Below are positions 52,528-61,242 of a stretch of 64,000 bases of DNA, in pieces. Every line of letters begins with the position of its first letter. The stretch's first letter is position 1. The notes beneath the pieces were generated by a model that saw only the letters and a list, made by a program, of their open reading frames with translations, was not told the DNA's origin and ran no database searches. A program made the translations under genes and the position numbers. Source of the DNA: Telluribacter roseus (lineage in GTDB: Bacteria; Bacteroidota; Bacteroidia; Cytophagales; Spirosomataceae); assembly GCF_017355915.2 (NCBI RefSeq), contig NZ_JAFEUV020000010.1, positions 165,639 to 229,638 on the forward strand, in the 5' to 3' direction.

Positions 52528-53124
52528 ATGGAACTGGAAGACTTAAAACAAGCCTGGAATCAGGAAGATACCAAACAACCAATAACACCAGCTATTATGG
52601 AACTGATTCACCAAAGAAGTAAGGGACCTATTGCCAGACTGCAAAATGCTTACCGGCGCCAGATGGCCGCCGTTGCTGTACTAATGTCAACGGTCATGGT
52701 AATACACGCGAAGAATGTAGAGAGCGTATCTTCTCACCTTTTATTCTGGACCTACGTCGGTTTCTGTCTGTTGATGATTGCTGCTCTATTCCGCAACTAC
52801 CGGCTTACCCGCAAGATGGAACGCATGGATGAAACCGTGAAGAACACTCTGGAGCAACACGTAACGATGCTGGAGCAGCGTATGAAGTGGCAATCCATTG
52901 TAGCCAGGGTAGTGATCATTTTTTTCATCCTCCTGCTAGAGGTGATCCCGCTGTATCAGCATGTACGGATGCTGGCTACCTGGCACTCGTTACCTCCTGT
53001 CGTCAGGTTCTCTTCGTATGCTGCTTACCTGGTGTTTCAGTACTACCTTAGCCGGGCTATAACGCAAAAGAAGTTCGGGAAGCACCTTGACCACCTGAAG
53101 AACCTGCTGAATGAAATGAAGTAG
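52528..53124 (+). CDS. Membrane protein, probable sigma-factor partner
   Basis: 198 residues from the ATG at 52528; a GTG at 52522 overlaps the sigma stop. The N-terminal cytoplasmic part (LEDLKQAWNQEDTKQPITP) is followed by four predicted helices, for example ATFRNYR-flanked LLFWTYVGFCLLMIAALF and IVARVVIIFFILLLEVIPLY, with a coiled-coil between them. It lacks a zinc-finger or canonical anti-sigma domain, but position and overlap suggest an anti-sigma or membrane-sensor role. That is inference. Confidence 0.78.
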   Translation: MELEDLKQAWNQEDTKQPITPAIMELIHQRSKGPIARLQNAYRRQMAAVAVLMSTVMVIHAKNVESVSSHLLFWTYVGFCLLMIAALFRNYRLTRKMERMDETVKNTLEQHVTMLEQRMKWQSIVARVVIIFFILLLEVIPLYQHVRMLATWHSLPPVVRFSSYAAYLVFQYYLSRAITQKKFGKHLDHLKNLLNEMK

Positions 53125-53166
53125 CAGGTAGTTGCCCGTGCCCGGCCGGGCACGAGCAACTACCTG
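53125..53166 (+). terminator. 42-nt near-perfect palindrome after the sigma operon
   Basis: The sequence 53125-53166 is its own reverse complement except for one pair (positions 53136/53155), giving a 21-bp stem with no loop on paper. It starts two bases after the stop codon of 52528-53124. It lacks a T-tract and probably works as a 3'-end hairpin. Confidence 0.7.
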
Positions 53167-53252
53167 CAAGTGAGTATACATACGAATGCTATCTGTGCAG
53201 ATGATGCTTGTACTAGTGTTGGGGATTTTATATGAATGCTACTATTCTCCCC

Positions 53253-54059
53253 CTAAATAGCTAGTAGACTTTTCATTTTTTGAGCGATCATTCTGGCTGC
53301 CGATGCCGGGTTGAAGCGGTAGTACCAATCCATCATTTTCGCATCATTGCCCACCAGCACCCGGTACCGGTCATTCTCCATGCCTTCAATGATAATCTCA
53401 GCGGCCTTGTCAGCTGATAGTACTTTCATTGATTTGGTATCGGAGGTGGTCCGGTGTGGCGTGCTTACTCCCGAATTCTGGGTAATGCTGGTTTTTACCG
53501 CACCTGGAAAAACGATGGTTACGCGTACCCGGGTATCAGCCAACTCTGAATGTAATCCTTCCGTGAAGAGCTTTACGGCTGCCTTAGAGGCGCCGTAAAT
53601 GGTCTGGCCCGGCACCGGCAGAAAACCTCCCATACTCGACACGTTGACGATATGTGCTTCGGGGCGGGTAAGCAAATGCGGCAGGAACGTCTTGGTCATA
53701 TACAGGGTACCGTAGAAGTTGACATTAAATACCCGCTCTACTACCTCGTAGCCCAGCTGATCTATTTTCACAAATGGCTGGATAATCCCCGCGTTATTAA
53801 TAATACCATCCACCGGGCCCACACTGGTAAGGACATCCCCCAACAGCTTTTCGACGGATGCTTTTTTGGTGATGTCAACCGCAAAGGTACTTAGCGATTT
53901 GTTCCACTGGCTGGCTAAGGCTGCCGTTTCCTGCAGGGTGGGTTCATTGATGTCAATAGCCACTACTCTGGCCCCTTTGGACAGGAGGTGGAGTACGATT
54001 TCGCGTCCCATACCACTTCCTCCGCCCGTTACGACAATGACTTTGTTCTGGACTTTCAT
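53253..54059 (-). CDS. Short-chain dehydrogenase/reductase
   Basis: 268-residue classical SDR. Cofactor motif TGGGSGMGREIV (residues ~11-22), then VVAIDINE (Asp favouring NAD+), NNAGII, catalytic Ser in IVNVSSMGG, and Tyr/Lys in IYGASKAAVKLF. GAVKTSITQNSG follows in the substrate loop. The cytoplasmic enzyme's substrate is unknown. A CAAAGGTA on the plus strand at 54125-54132 reads as a -7 box TACCTTTG for this gene. Confidence 0.9.
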   Translation of the reverse strand: MKVQNKVIVVTGGGSGMGREIVLHLLSKGARVVAIDINEPTLQETAALASQWNKSLSTFAVDITKKASVEKLLGDVLTSVGPVDGIINNAGIIQPFVKIDQLGYEVVERVFNVNFYGTLYMTKTFLPHLLTRPEAHIVNVSSMGGFLPVPGQTIYGASKAAVKLFTEGLHSELADTRVRVTIVFPGAVKTSITQNSGVSTPHRTTSDTKSMKVLSADKAAEIIIEGMENDRYRVLVGNDAKMMDWYYRFNPASAARMIAQKMKSLLAI

Positions 54060-54124
54060 TTTTCTGTAAGTACGTGATTGAAACCCTTGTATAGACTTAG
54101 TGAGAATTAAACTGGTGAGATACT

Positions 54125-54132
54125 CAAAGGTA
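54125..54132 (-). promoter_or_regulatory. -7 promoter box of the SDR gene
   Basis: On the minus strand the sequence reads TACCTTTG, a perfect TAnnTTTG match, 66 bp before the SDR start. It directly follows the terminator of the preceding unit. Confidence 0.4.
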
Positions 54133-54137
54133 TCCGT

Positions 54138-54177
54138 AAAAAAACCGTCGGCCGGCTTTACAGTCCGGCCGACGGTT
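54138..54177 (-). terminator. Strong intrinsic terminator of the ThuA-fusion unit
   Basis: A 13-bp perfect stem AACCGTCGGCCGG / CCGGCCGACGGTT (54143-54155 and 54165-54177) is followed on the minus strand by seven T. It ends the 54271-58470 transcript. Confidence 0.9.
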
Positions 54178-54270
54178 GCTACGTAGACATACTGTTGAGC
54201 TAAAGGTGCTACAAATTCAGTAAGTAGCCAACGTTGAGGGTACCAGGTGTACAGATACCGCTCTTACTCC

Positions 54271-54651
54271 TTACTTTCCTTTCCGCACGGCCACGGCCTC
54301 AAACATACTCATCAGTTGCCCTTTCAGGTTGTTATCGTCTACTTTGGCCAGTTCAATTCCGATATCACCTACCTGATCATTATCGAAGTGAATGATAATG
54401 GTGTTGCCTTGCTCCTCAACCCGAGTAATAGGTACTGCCGGACGGTTACCATCCGGATCTTTTAGTTCGCCGGTCAGTTTACCGTCTTTACGGGTCAGGT
54501 CGGTGATGAACTTTGCATTACCATTAGGAGTATCCTTCACCGTAATCTCCCATTGGCCACTAAAAAAGTCAGGGCCGGTAGTAGTTTGTGAAAAGCCTTT
54601 GACACAAATGCCCAGAAGAAAAATGAACAGAAACAAGCTTACTTTTTTCAT
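54271..54651 (-). CDS. Small exported beta-rich protein
   Basis: 126 residues. Signal peptide VSLFLFIFLLGICVKGFSQ. The mature part is a small beta-barrel-like domain: GQWEITVKDTPNGNAKFITDLTRKDGKLTGELKDPDG, then ITRVEEQGNTIIIHFDNDQ and ELAKVDDNNLKGQLMSMFEA. The pattern recalls the lipocalin-like modules that often sit beside ThuA/DUF1080-type sugar proteins, but I cannot name a family. It follows the ThuA fusion gene by 30 bp on the same strand and ends at a strong terminator, so it belongs to that transcript. Confidence 0.8.
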   Translation of the reverse strand: MKKVSLFLFIFLLGICVKGFSQTTTGPDFFSGQWEITVKDTPNGNAKFITDLTRKDGKLTGELKDPDGNRPAVPITRVEEQGNTIIIHFDNDQVGDIGIELAKVDDNNLKGQLMSMFEAVAVRKGK

Positions 54652-54681
54652 GATATAAAAATGGTTAAACGTGAAACTCTC

Positions 54682-57600
54682 TTACTTAACTCCCTTGAAT
54701 GACATACCCTGTACATCCAAGCTTATTGACGTAACTTGTTGATCAGCCCCGCGGCCAAACCGGATAATTACTCCATTTCCTCCACTAAACGTATCAGCTT
54801 CTCCACCGGGAGAGAGTTCGCCTTCATTGGTACCTGCCTTCATGAGTAGCTTTCCCGCAAGGGGCGAAATTTCAATGTATTCAAAGGGAAGTCCGCTCAT
54901 TTTGTACTTACCTGCATAGCCTTCCAACTGCTGAGCTGACGGACCTGATGCTGGATAGGCCTTGGTACCGGATGGTTTCAGGCTGGTATTTGCGGATTGC
55001 TCGTTCTGGAATTCCACATCAATGACTACAAACAGTGCCTGTCCGGTAGCGGCTTTGTCATTCTTGAATACCATGTACACATCCTGCGGTCCCGTTACCT
55101 CCGACAGTTTAGCGACTACCGGTGGGGGCATATTGGTTGGGCCTGCATCGGCTGGTGCAATGAAAGAGGTCTGACCGATTAGCTTGCCGGTTGGGGACCC
55201 CAGCCGTACCTCGATGATTCCTCCGGCAGTATTCAACTGGGATTTGGGAGCCGTGGCCGTAAATTTGATTTGAGAAATACCCGTCAGGTCAATGTCACTG
55301 AATCCAATGCCTGAATTATTGACCGAAGCAATGACGACGGTGCCGTATATCATTACGTTTTCCCTCTTATCGGCTTTACCAGCGGGCACCTTCGCGCTGC
55401 GTAGTACCAGCGTTTTCTCCGCCGTGATGGAGGGTACACCCTGGTTACCTTTATCCTTGTAGGCAGCCCGTACCAGGTACCGGCCTTCGCCCTTATCGCC
55501 CTGGGGTAAGTCCATGGTATAGCTCCCTTTGACGGGTAGTGTGGGTGCCGCCTGCTTGGGCTCAGCCAGACTCAGGATGTACTTGACCATACCCTCGGCA
55601 TCGGCTTGGGATAGTTGGGGGTGCGCACTCATGGCTACTTCGCCCCACACACCACTACCACCGGCTATCACTTTCTTAGCCAGACGTTCGGCCGCCGTAG
55701 CATCTCCCTTGTACTTCTGGGCTACCTGCATGTAAGAAGGGCCAATGGATTTTTTCTCCTGGCTGTGGCAGGCCTTGCAGTCGCTGGATTCGATGAGCGT
55801 AAGTCCTTTACCAGCCTGGGCGGTAGCGTCAGCACTGCGGTGTCCCTGGGCAATGGTAACCAGATCGTACCCCTCGGCCAGGTAGTCAATGGTGACCGCT
55901 ACTTCGCTGGGTTTGATCTTACCGCTGGCCAGGCTACCATCTTCCTTATCGCTTACTTTCACTTCGTAATCAAAGGCCTGACCTGGAAAGAAAAAGGTCT
56001 TATTACTGGTCTTGCTCTCAAAGGTCAGCACCGGCTCTTCATTTCCCGCCATGATCTCCAGGGTACGGCTGCTGCTCCCCCCTTTTCCATCGGTTACGGT
56101 CAGGGTGGCTTTATAGATGCCTGGCTTGTCAAACGTGACGGTAGGATTGGCTTCTTTAAATATACGGGGAGTACCTCCGGATTGAGGAGTCACTGCCGAG
56201 CGTCGGACCGTCCATGTATAAGCAAGGGTATCTCCATCAAAGTCCTTAGTACCTGCCGATGAAAGCTGAGTTTTGAACGGTACAGCTCCTCCCCTTTTGG
56301 AAGTAGCCACCTGTACCTGAGGGTTGCGGTTGCCACCGTTATACTCAATGCGTACCAGTCGGGCGTCATCGTTCTGGGTGAACCAGCCACTGCCGTATTC
56401 CAGCATGTACAGATCACCTTCCGGACCAAATTCCATATCTACCGGGTTGGAGAATTTATAGCTGGGCATCACCCGCTCCATCGAAACGTAGTTACCGTCT
56501 TTGTCCAGTGTTACCGCCATCAGCCAGCCGCGCATCCATTCGTAGATGAACAGCTTGCCATCGTAGTAATCCGGGAAGGCCCGCTTGGCCTGGGCAAACT
56601 GATCGCGGTAGTAGACCGGACCGGCCATGGCCGAACGGCCACCTGCCCCTACCTGTGGGAACTCCTTCGACTCCGCGTACGGGTACCAGATAAAGGCTTT
56701 CTGAGCCGGGGGTAGTTGTGTTAAGCCGGTATTATTTACCGATTTATTAACCGGCTGAGCAGGATCATACAAGGGACCTGACTTGCCTGTAGCAAAGTCG
56801 TACTGGTGGTAGGGTTTGTTGTCACCCACAAAGTAAGGCCAGCCATAGTTACCTGCCTTGCGGGCCTGCCCAACTTCATCCTGTCCGGCCGGGCCCCGAT
56901 CTTCCTTGGGCTGAGCCGCATCAGGACCGATGTCCCCCCAGTAGAGGTATCCGGTTTTGAGGTCTACCGAAATACGAAACGGGTTGCGGTGCCCCATGGT
57001 ATAGATCTCGGGACGAGTCTTCGGGGTTCCCTTTGGAAACAGGTTACCTTCCGGAATGGTGTACGTACCGTCGGCTTCGGGGTATATCCGGAGGATCTTC
57101 CCGCGCAGGTCGTTGGTATTGGCTGAAGTCATCTGAGCATCGAATGGCTCACGACCCGGACGTTCGTCCGATGGGCTGAAACCATTGGATTGCTGGGGGT
57201 TGATGTTGTCTCCGGTTGAGATGTAGAGATTACCTTTGGCATCGAACGTAAGCGAGCCACCGGCATGACCACTGATCTCGCGCTGGGAAGCAACCTCCAG
57301 TACCACTTTCTTAGAGCTCATCACCAGCTCATCCCCCCGCAGCTCGTAGCGGGCGACTATATTCTTGGCCTCGGGGCCTTCGGGTGAGTAGTACAGGTAT
57401 ACCCAGTGATTCTGGGCAAAGTTGGGATCTTTGGTGATACCCAGCAGGCCCCCTTCGTCTTCGCCTACTTTGCCTTCCTTATCGGTCACCTTGGTATTCA
57501 CCGGAATGCGGGTAATGGTTTTGAACTGCTTGGCCGCAGGGTTGTAGAGCTTCACCGCCCCTTTCCGTTCAACTACCAGTACACGGTTATCGGGCAGTAC

Positions 57601-58470
57601 CGTCAGCTCCATGGGCTCGTCGAGCTTCTCGGCCAGCACTACTTTCGAGAACCGGTTTTCTTCGGGCATTCTTTTAGTCTTGACCTTGCTGTAGTTCAAC
57701 GGCTTTGGCGAATCACCTCCCATGACGTACTGCAGGCCAGCCGCCAGGTGGCGTAGGAACAAAGGCTCCGAGAAGGTAGCGTCGGTGTGGCCTCCGGCCG
57801 TATAGAAGGAGCGGCCTCCGTCAAACTCCTGGTACCAGGCCATGGGGTGATTATCGCCGTTGGTACCTCCCTTGTAGGTCTTTTCATCAATGGTCAGCAG
57901 TACATGCAGGGCCGGGCTGATGTTTTTGAAGGAATAGAACTCATCTTCGCGCTCCCAGCGCTCGGGTAAGAAGTGGGTCGACGGGTGGTTTTTGTCCACT
58001 ACCACAAACTCTCCCTTCTGAACGTTGTCCGGCATGGGGTGGTTGGCAAACCAGGCTCCGGCCAGCTGGTTGTACCAGGGCCAGTCGTATTCGGTATCGG
58101 TAGCGGCATGGATACCCAGGTAGCCTCCACCGGCCTGGATGTAGCGCTCAAAGGCATTCTGTTGCTGGGCATTCAGTACATCGCCGGTCGTGCTCAAAAA
58201 GACCACGGCCTGGTACCGCTTCAGGTTTTCCTCGTAAAAGCGGCTGGCATCCTCGGTAGTATCTACCGCAAAGCCTTTCTCTTTACCGAGCTTCATAAGG
58301 GCCTTCTGCCCTGCCTCAATGGAGGTATGCCGGAAAGCGGCGGTTTTGCTGAATACAAGAATACGGGGTTGTTCTTTGACGACCACATACGACCACAAGG
58401 TAGTGGCCAGTATGCTCATCATCACCGTCCCGACCAACCATCGGAGAGTAGTAGGAATACGCTGGATCAT
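54682..58470 (-). CDS. ThuA / PQQ-type sugar dehydrogenase / PKD / cytochrome c / CBM6-like fusion protein
   Basis: A 1262-residue exported protein. An N-terminal signal or anchor (~10-30) is followed by a ThuA glutamine-amidotransferase-like domain (~36-255: ILVFSKTAAFRHTSIEAGQKAL, GYLGIHAATDTEYDW). Next is a glucose/sorbosone-dehydrogenase beta-propeller (~275-690: HRNPFRISVDLKTGYLYWGDIGPDA) and a PKD domain (~715-800). A c-type cytochrome with CKACH near residue 897 and a CBM6-like sandwich (~1010-1170) follow, then a short C-terminal barrel-like piece. The combination implies oxidation of a bound sugar in the periplasm with electrons passed to the heme. It faces the NUDIX regulator locus. 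Confidence 0.9.
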   Translation of the reverse strand: MIQRIPTTLRWLVGTVMMSILATTLWSYVVVKEQPRILVFSKTAAFRHTSIEAGQKALMKLGKEKGFAVDTTEDASRFYEENLKRYQAVVFLSTTGDVLNAQQQNAFERYIQAGGGYLGIHAATDTEYDWPWYNQLAGAWFANHPMPDNVQKGEFVVVDKNHPSTHFLPERWEREDEFYSFKNISPALHVLLTIDEKTYKGGTNGDNHPMAWYQEFDGGRSFYTAGGHTDATFSEPLFLRHLAAGLQYVMGGDSPKPLNYSKVKTKRMPEENRFSKVVLAEKLDEPMELTVLPDNRVLVVERKGAVKLYNPAAKQFKTITRIPVNTKVTDKEGKVGEDEGGLLGITKDPNFAQNHWVYLYYSPEGPEAKNIVARYELRGDELVMSSKKVVLEVASQREISGHAGGSLTFDAKGNLYISTGDNINPQQSNGFSPSDERPGREPFDAQMTSANTNDLRGKILRIYPEADGTYTIPEGNLFPKGTPKTRPEIYTMGHRNPFRISVDLKTGYLYWGDIGPDAAQPKEDRGPAGQDEVGQARKAGNYGWPYFVGDNKPYHQYDFATGKSGPLYDPAQPVNKSVNNTGLTQLPPAQKAFIWYPYAESKEFPQVGAGGRSAMAGPVYYRDQFAQAKRAFPDYYDGKLFIYEWMRGWLMAVTLDKDGNYVSMERVMPSYKFSNPVDMEFGPEGDLYMLEYGSGWFTQNDDARLVRIEYNGGNRNPQVQVATSKRGGAVPFKTQLSSAGTKDFDGDTLAYTWTVRRSAVTPQSGGTPRIFKEANPTVTFDKPGIYKATLTVTDGKGGSSSRTLEIMAGNEEPVLTFESKTSNKTFFFPGQAFDYEVKVSDKEDGSLASGKIKPSEVAVTIDYLAEGYDLVTIAQGHRSADATAQAGKGLTLIESSDCKACHSQEKKSIGPSYMQVAQKYKGDATAAERLAKKVIAGGSGVWGEVAMSAHPQLSQADAEGMVKYILSLAEPKQAAPTLPVKGSYTMDLPQGDKGEGRYLVRAAYKDKGNQGVPSITAEKTLVLRSAKVPAGKADKRENVMIYGTVVIASVNNSGIGFSDIDLTGISQIKFTATAPKSQLNTAGGIIEVRLGSPTGKLIGQTSFIAPADAGPTNMPPPVVAKLSEVTGPQDVYMVFKNDKAATGQALFVVIDVEFQNEQSANTSLKPSGTKAYPASGPSAQQLEGYAGKYKMSGLPFEYIEISPLAGKLLMKAGTNEGELSPGGEADTFSGGNGVIIRFGRGADQQVTSISLDVQGMSFKGVK

Positions 58471-58592
58471 TTGTACTGATTGGATAATTGTTGATTATAT
58501 ACGCAAGCAAGAAAATGGCACTTCAGAACCTTAGCCACAAACACCTGATCCTGAGGAACCGTAGTTGCTTATGGATCATGAAATTTACTATC
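58471..58592. other. Upstream region of the ThuA fusion gene
   Basis: About 120 bp between the fusion gene start (minus) and the operator module (plus). I do not see a clear -7 box for the fusion gene. Confidence 0.35.
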
Positions 58593-58669
58593 GACGACCA
58601 AAGGTAGAAAAAGAAATTAATCATTGTCTATATTTTAGACAATAAATTTTAGACAAAATTTTATCTTTG
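58593..58669 (+). promoter_or_regulatory. NUDIX-regulator operator/promoter module, copy 2
   Basis: GACGACCAAAGG (58593), a perfect palindrome ATTGTCTA-N5-TAGACAAT (58623-58643), a third half-site TAGACAAA (58650-58657) and a -7 box TATCTTTG (58662-58669) lie at the same offsets as in the uidA promoter module at 17931-18007. It points toward the NUDIX gene at 58865. As it also lies between divergent genes, it could influence the ThuA fusion gene too. Confidence 0.75.
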
Positions 58670-58793
58670 TAGTACAATCCTCATTTGGACTTCAATGGGC
58701 TATTAATATTCAGGAAAATAGAGCCAGTAAGGATAGCCCGATCATACACGCTGGACGAAGAGACTACTACTAACAAAGCCTATTAGCTTCATG

Positions 58794-58847
58794 ACCAGTA
58801 AGAAGTATGGAAGCTGTAATAGTGATCAGATAGACTTCCTTACCGGC
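58794..58847 (+). promoter_or_regulatory. Inverted-repeat leader of NUDIX regulator gene, copy 2
   Basis: Left arm ACCAGTAAGAAGTA (58794-58807) and right arm ending ACTTCCTTACCGGC (58834-58847) form an imperfect inverted repeat. GAAGCTGTA follows the left arm as in the copy at 20008-20073. It ends 17 bp before the ATG at 58865. Confidence 0.6.
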
Positions 58848-58864
58848 ATTACCACCCATATACG

Positions 58865-59590
58865 ATGCAGATAATTGATAAAGAGGAATACATACAGCAA
58901 CTTTCGATTGACTGCGTCATTTTTGGCTACCAGAACAATCATCTTAAAGTACTGGTACCTAAGCTTGTATTCGAAGGAGACTTCTGGGCCTTGCCCGGCG
59001 GCTTTACCTACCAGCATGAAGGGATTGATCAGGCTGCGCGCCGGATTCTGGAAAGTCGAACCGGCATCAGGGATATTTACCTGGAACAATTTTGGGCGTT
59101 TGGCGACACAGGACGTTCTAACCAGAAGATTATTGAAAAACTCATGGAGATGAACGAGGGAAAGCCTGAGGAGCAGCAACTCAGACAGCAGGATCTTGAA
59201 TGGGTTACCCGCAGGTTTATTTCCATTGGGTACTATGCCCTGGTAGATATCAATAAGGTGGTACCACAAAAAGCTGACATTGATGAATCCATCGGCTGGT
59301 ATGATATCGGGCAGTTACCGCCTATGATCATGGACCATAAGGACATAGTGTCCAAAGCACTCGACACGCTACGGCTCAACCTCGACGAGAAACTGATTGC
59401 CTTTAACCTGCTTCCCGAAACCTTTACGATGAAGGAAGTACAGGAGCTATACGAAACCATCTATGACAAGCCCTTTGCCCGCAACAACTTTCAGAAGAAG
59501 ATCCTGGACCTGAACGTACTGGAGCGTTTGGATAAAAAGTACACGGGTGCCGCCAACAAAGCTCCTTATCTGTATCGATTCAGGGAATAG
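58865..59590 (+). CDS. NUDIX-type transcriptional regulator (NrtR/AraR-like), copy 2
   Basis: 241 residues, nearly the same as the regulator at 20089-20817. The NUDIX fold starts with YIQQLSIDCVIFGYQNN, and the degenerate box GFTYQHEGIDQAARRILESR lacks the catalytic glutamates. The winged-helix C-terminus (NLLPETFTMKEVQELYETIY) matches the first copy almost completely, so both should bind the same operator. The effector domains differ more, which would suit different sugar ligands. It faces the ThuA/sugar dehydrogenase gene, its probable target. Confidence 0.9.
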   Translation: MQIIDKEEYIQQLSIDCVIFGYQNNHLKVLVPKLVFEGDFWALPGGFTYQHEGIDQAARRILESRTGIRDIYLEQFWAFGDTGRSNQKIIEKLMEMNEGKPEEQQLRQQDLEWVTRRFISIGYYALVDINKVVPQKADIDESIGWYDIGQLPPMIMDHKDIVSKALDTLRLNLDEKLIAFNLLPETFTMKEVQELYETIYDKPFARNNFQKKILDLNVLERLDKKYTGAANKAPYLYRFRE

Positions 59591-59783
59591 ACCTGAATGT
59601 TAAGATTGAAAATTAGTAGGAGAAGGTACAGCTGTTATTTTGTAGCCTGGATCTAAAACAGTCTGATTCGCCGGCTGATGTACCTGTCCCCGCTCAGTCA
59701 GTAGGCTGAGCACTCCAAACTTATTAATGAGGCAGATACCAGTACGATCCGAATCTGTTACTTTTAGCTGAAAATAAACTCCT

Positions 59784-60383
59784 ATGACTCCTTATCTGTT
59801 TATAGTTGCAGCCTGGCTTGTATTTGGGGTACTACACAGTCTTATGGCCTCAAAGCGGGTGAAGGAATGGGTACGTCTAAAAATGGTCAGCTTTTATCAC
59901 TACTATCGCCTCCTTTATAACCTGCTGGCATTGCTGACATTTGGATTAGTATTAGGCGCTCATCGTTCTGCACCGGCTGAGTACCTTTGGGTACCGTATG
60001 GGTGGATGTCCTACCTGGGTGCAACGGTGATCCTTTTAGGACTTGTTGTCATTGGGATGGCGGTACGGCAGTATGACCTTAGCGAATTTACCGGTCTGGA
60101 TGTATTCCGAAAAAGCCACGCCTCCTCTGCCTCATCACTGATACGGAGCGGGATTTTGAGGTACGTTCGCCATCCGCTTTATAGTGGTACCATACTCATA
60201 TCCATTGGGCTGTTTCTCTTCACCCCTACGATCAGCAACAGTCTTTTAGCCCTATTCACCATGTTGTACATCCGGATAGGCATCTACTTTGAAGAGAAAA
60301 AGCTGATAGATACTTATGGAGAAACCTACCAGCACTATCAAAGACAGGTACCTATGCTATGGCCCCTTCCCCGGCGATCGTAG
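59784..60383 (+). CDS. Isoprenylcysteine-carboxyl-methyltransferase-like membrane protein
   Basis: 199 residues with five to six helices. The C-terminal part carries the ICMT/phospholipid-methyltransferase signature: GILRYVRHPLYSGTILISIGLFLF, then EEKKLIDTYGETYQHYQRQVPMLWP (RHPxYxG ... EExL...YGxxYxxYxxxVP). Family members transfer methyl groups from S-adenosylmethionine in the membrane or have related roles (NnrU-like). Substrate unknown; no neighbour helps. The start MTPYLFIVAAWLVFGVLHSLM at 59784 fits. Confidence 0.85.
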   Translation: MTPYLFIVAAWLVFGVLHSLMASKRVKEWVRLKMVSFYHYYRLLYNLLALLTFGLVLGAHRSAPAEYLWVPYGWMSYLGATVILLGLVVIGMAVRQYDLSEFTGLDVFRKSHASSASSLIRSGILRYVRHPLYSGTILISIGLFLFTPTISNSLLALFTMLYIRIGIYFEEKKLIDTYGETYQHYQRQVPMLWPLPRRS

Positions 60384-60532
60384 TAAAACAAGGGGTTCAT
60401 TGATCCATACTACTACTCTCTACGGTTGCTCATCAGCATCACCGTAGATGGACTCTCCTAAATGGCATGTGTGGTAGTTCATCGGAGATCAACCTATATT
60501 TGATTACAAATAAGAAACGAAGCTTTGCCAGT

Positions 60533-61168
60533 ATGGGTAACCTCCAAATGAAAACAGCAGTGGATAAGGTGAAGAGTTTTATCGGTAAAGTACCCGAATG
60601 GGTGGTGATACTTGTTGTTTTTGGATTCCTGTACGTAACTGGTCTACATACTCCGATAATTGGCCATATACAGCGGCTTATACTGGCCACTGGCCTAATG
60701 AACCCAGCCCTTCCCGAAACCACTGAAATGGAAGCGGCTAACGCAGCTGCCTATCCACAGACTGGCTACCCATTTACAATGAGTACCCTTGATGGAAAAA
60801 CAGTTACTCTTGAATCGCTGAGGGGAAAGGTTGTATTTCTGAATCAGTGGGCTACCTGGTGTCCCCCCTGCCGGGCTGAGATGCCAGCCATCGAAAAGCT
60901 GTACCAGTCCATGGATAAGGATAAAGTAGCTTTTGTGATGCTATCCCTGGATGAAGATCCTGCCAAAGCTGAGCGGTACATCAGGCAGGCTGAATTTTCG
61001 TTTCCCGTTTATGTTCCAGCCAGTACTATTCCTCCAGAATTCAGGTCGCAGGCGATTCCCACTACCCTGATTCTGGATCCCCGCGGGCAACTGGTCCATC
61101 GCATTGAGGGAATGGCTAACTACGATACTGATGAGTTTCGTCAGTACCTGAAAGACCTTTACCGGTAA
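60533..61168 (+). CDS. Membrane-anchored TlpA-like thioredoxin
   Basis: I choose the ATG at 60533 (211 residues); another at 60548 is close. A cytoplasmic start (KTAVDKVKSFIGKVPEW) precedes one membrane helix (VVILVVFGFLYVTGLH). The exported thioredoxin-like domain (~75-211) has YPFTMSTLDGKTVTLESLRGKVVFLNQWATWCPPCRAEMPAIEKL (redox site WCPPC) and cis-Pro in QAIPTTLILDP. It should reduce disulfides in the envelope, for example during cytochrome c maturation. Part of its N-terminus is duplicated as a remnant at 12378-12551. Confidence 0.9.
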   Translation: MGNLQMKTAVDKVKSFIGKVPEWVVILVVFGFLYVTGLHTPIIGHIQRLILATGLMNPALPETTEMEAANAAAYPQTGYPFTMSTLDGKTVTLESLRGKVVFLNQWATWCPPCRAEMPAIEKLYQSMDKDKVAFVMLSLDEDPAKAERYIRQAEFSFPVYVPASTIPPEFRSQAIPTTLILDPRGQLVHRIEGMANYDTDEFRQYLKDLYR

Positions 61169-61242
61169 CTATTCATACTGTACTTTGGCATTGGCAGTCA
61201 TCGGGTACTCAGCCGGCAGAAGCAATAAACTTCAAATAGCAT

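Noticed and set aside
55615..56262. Open frame of 215 codons antisense to the ThuA fusion gene
   Set aside because: Shadow of the real gene; low-complexity translation without protein features.
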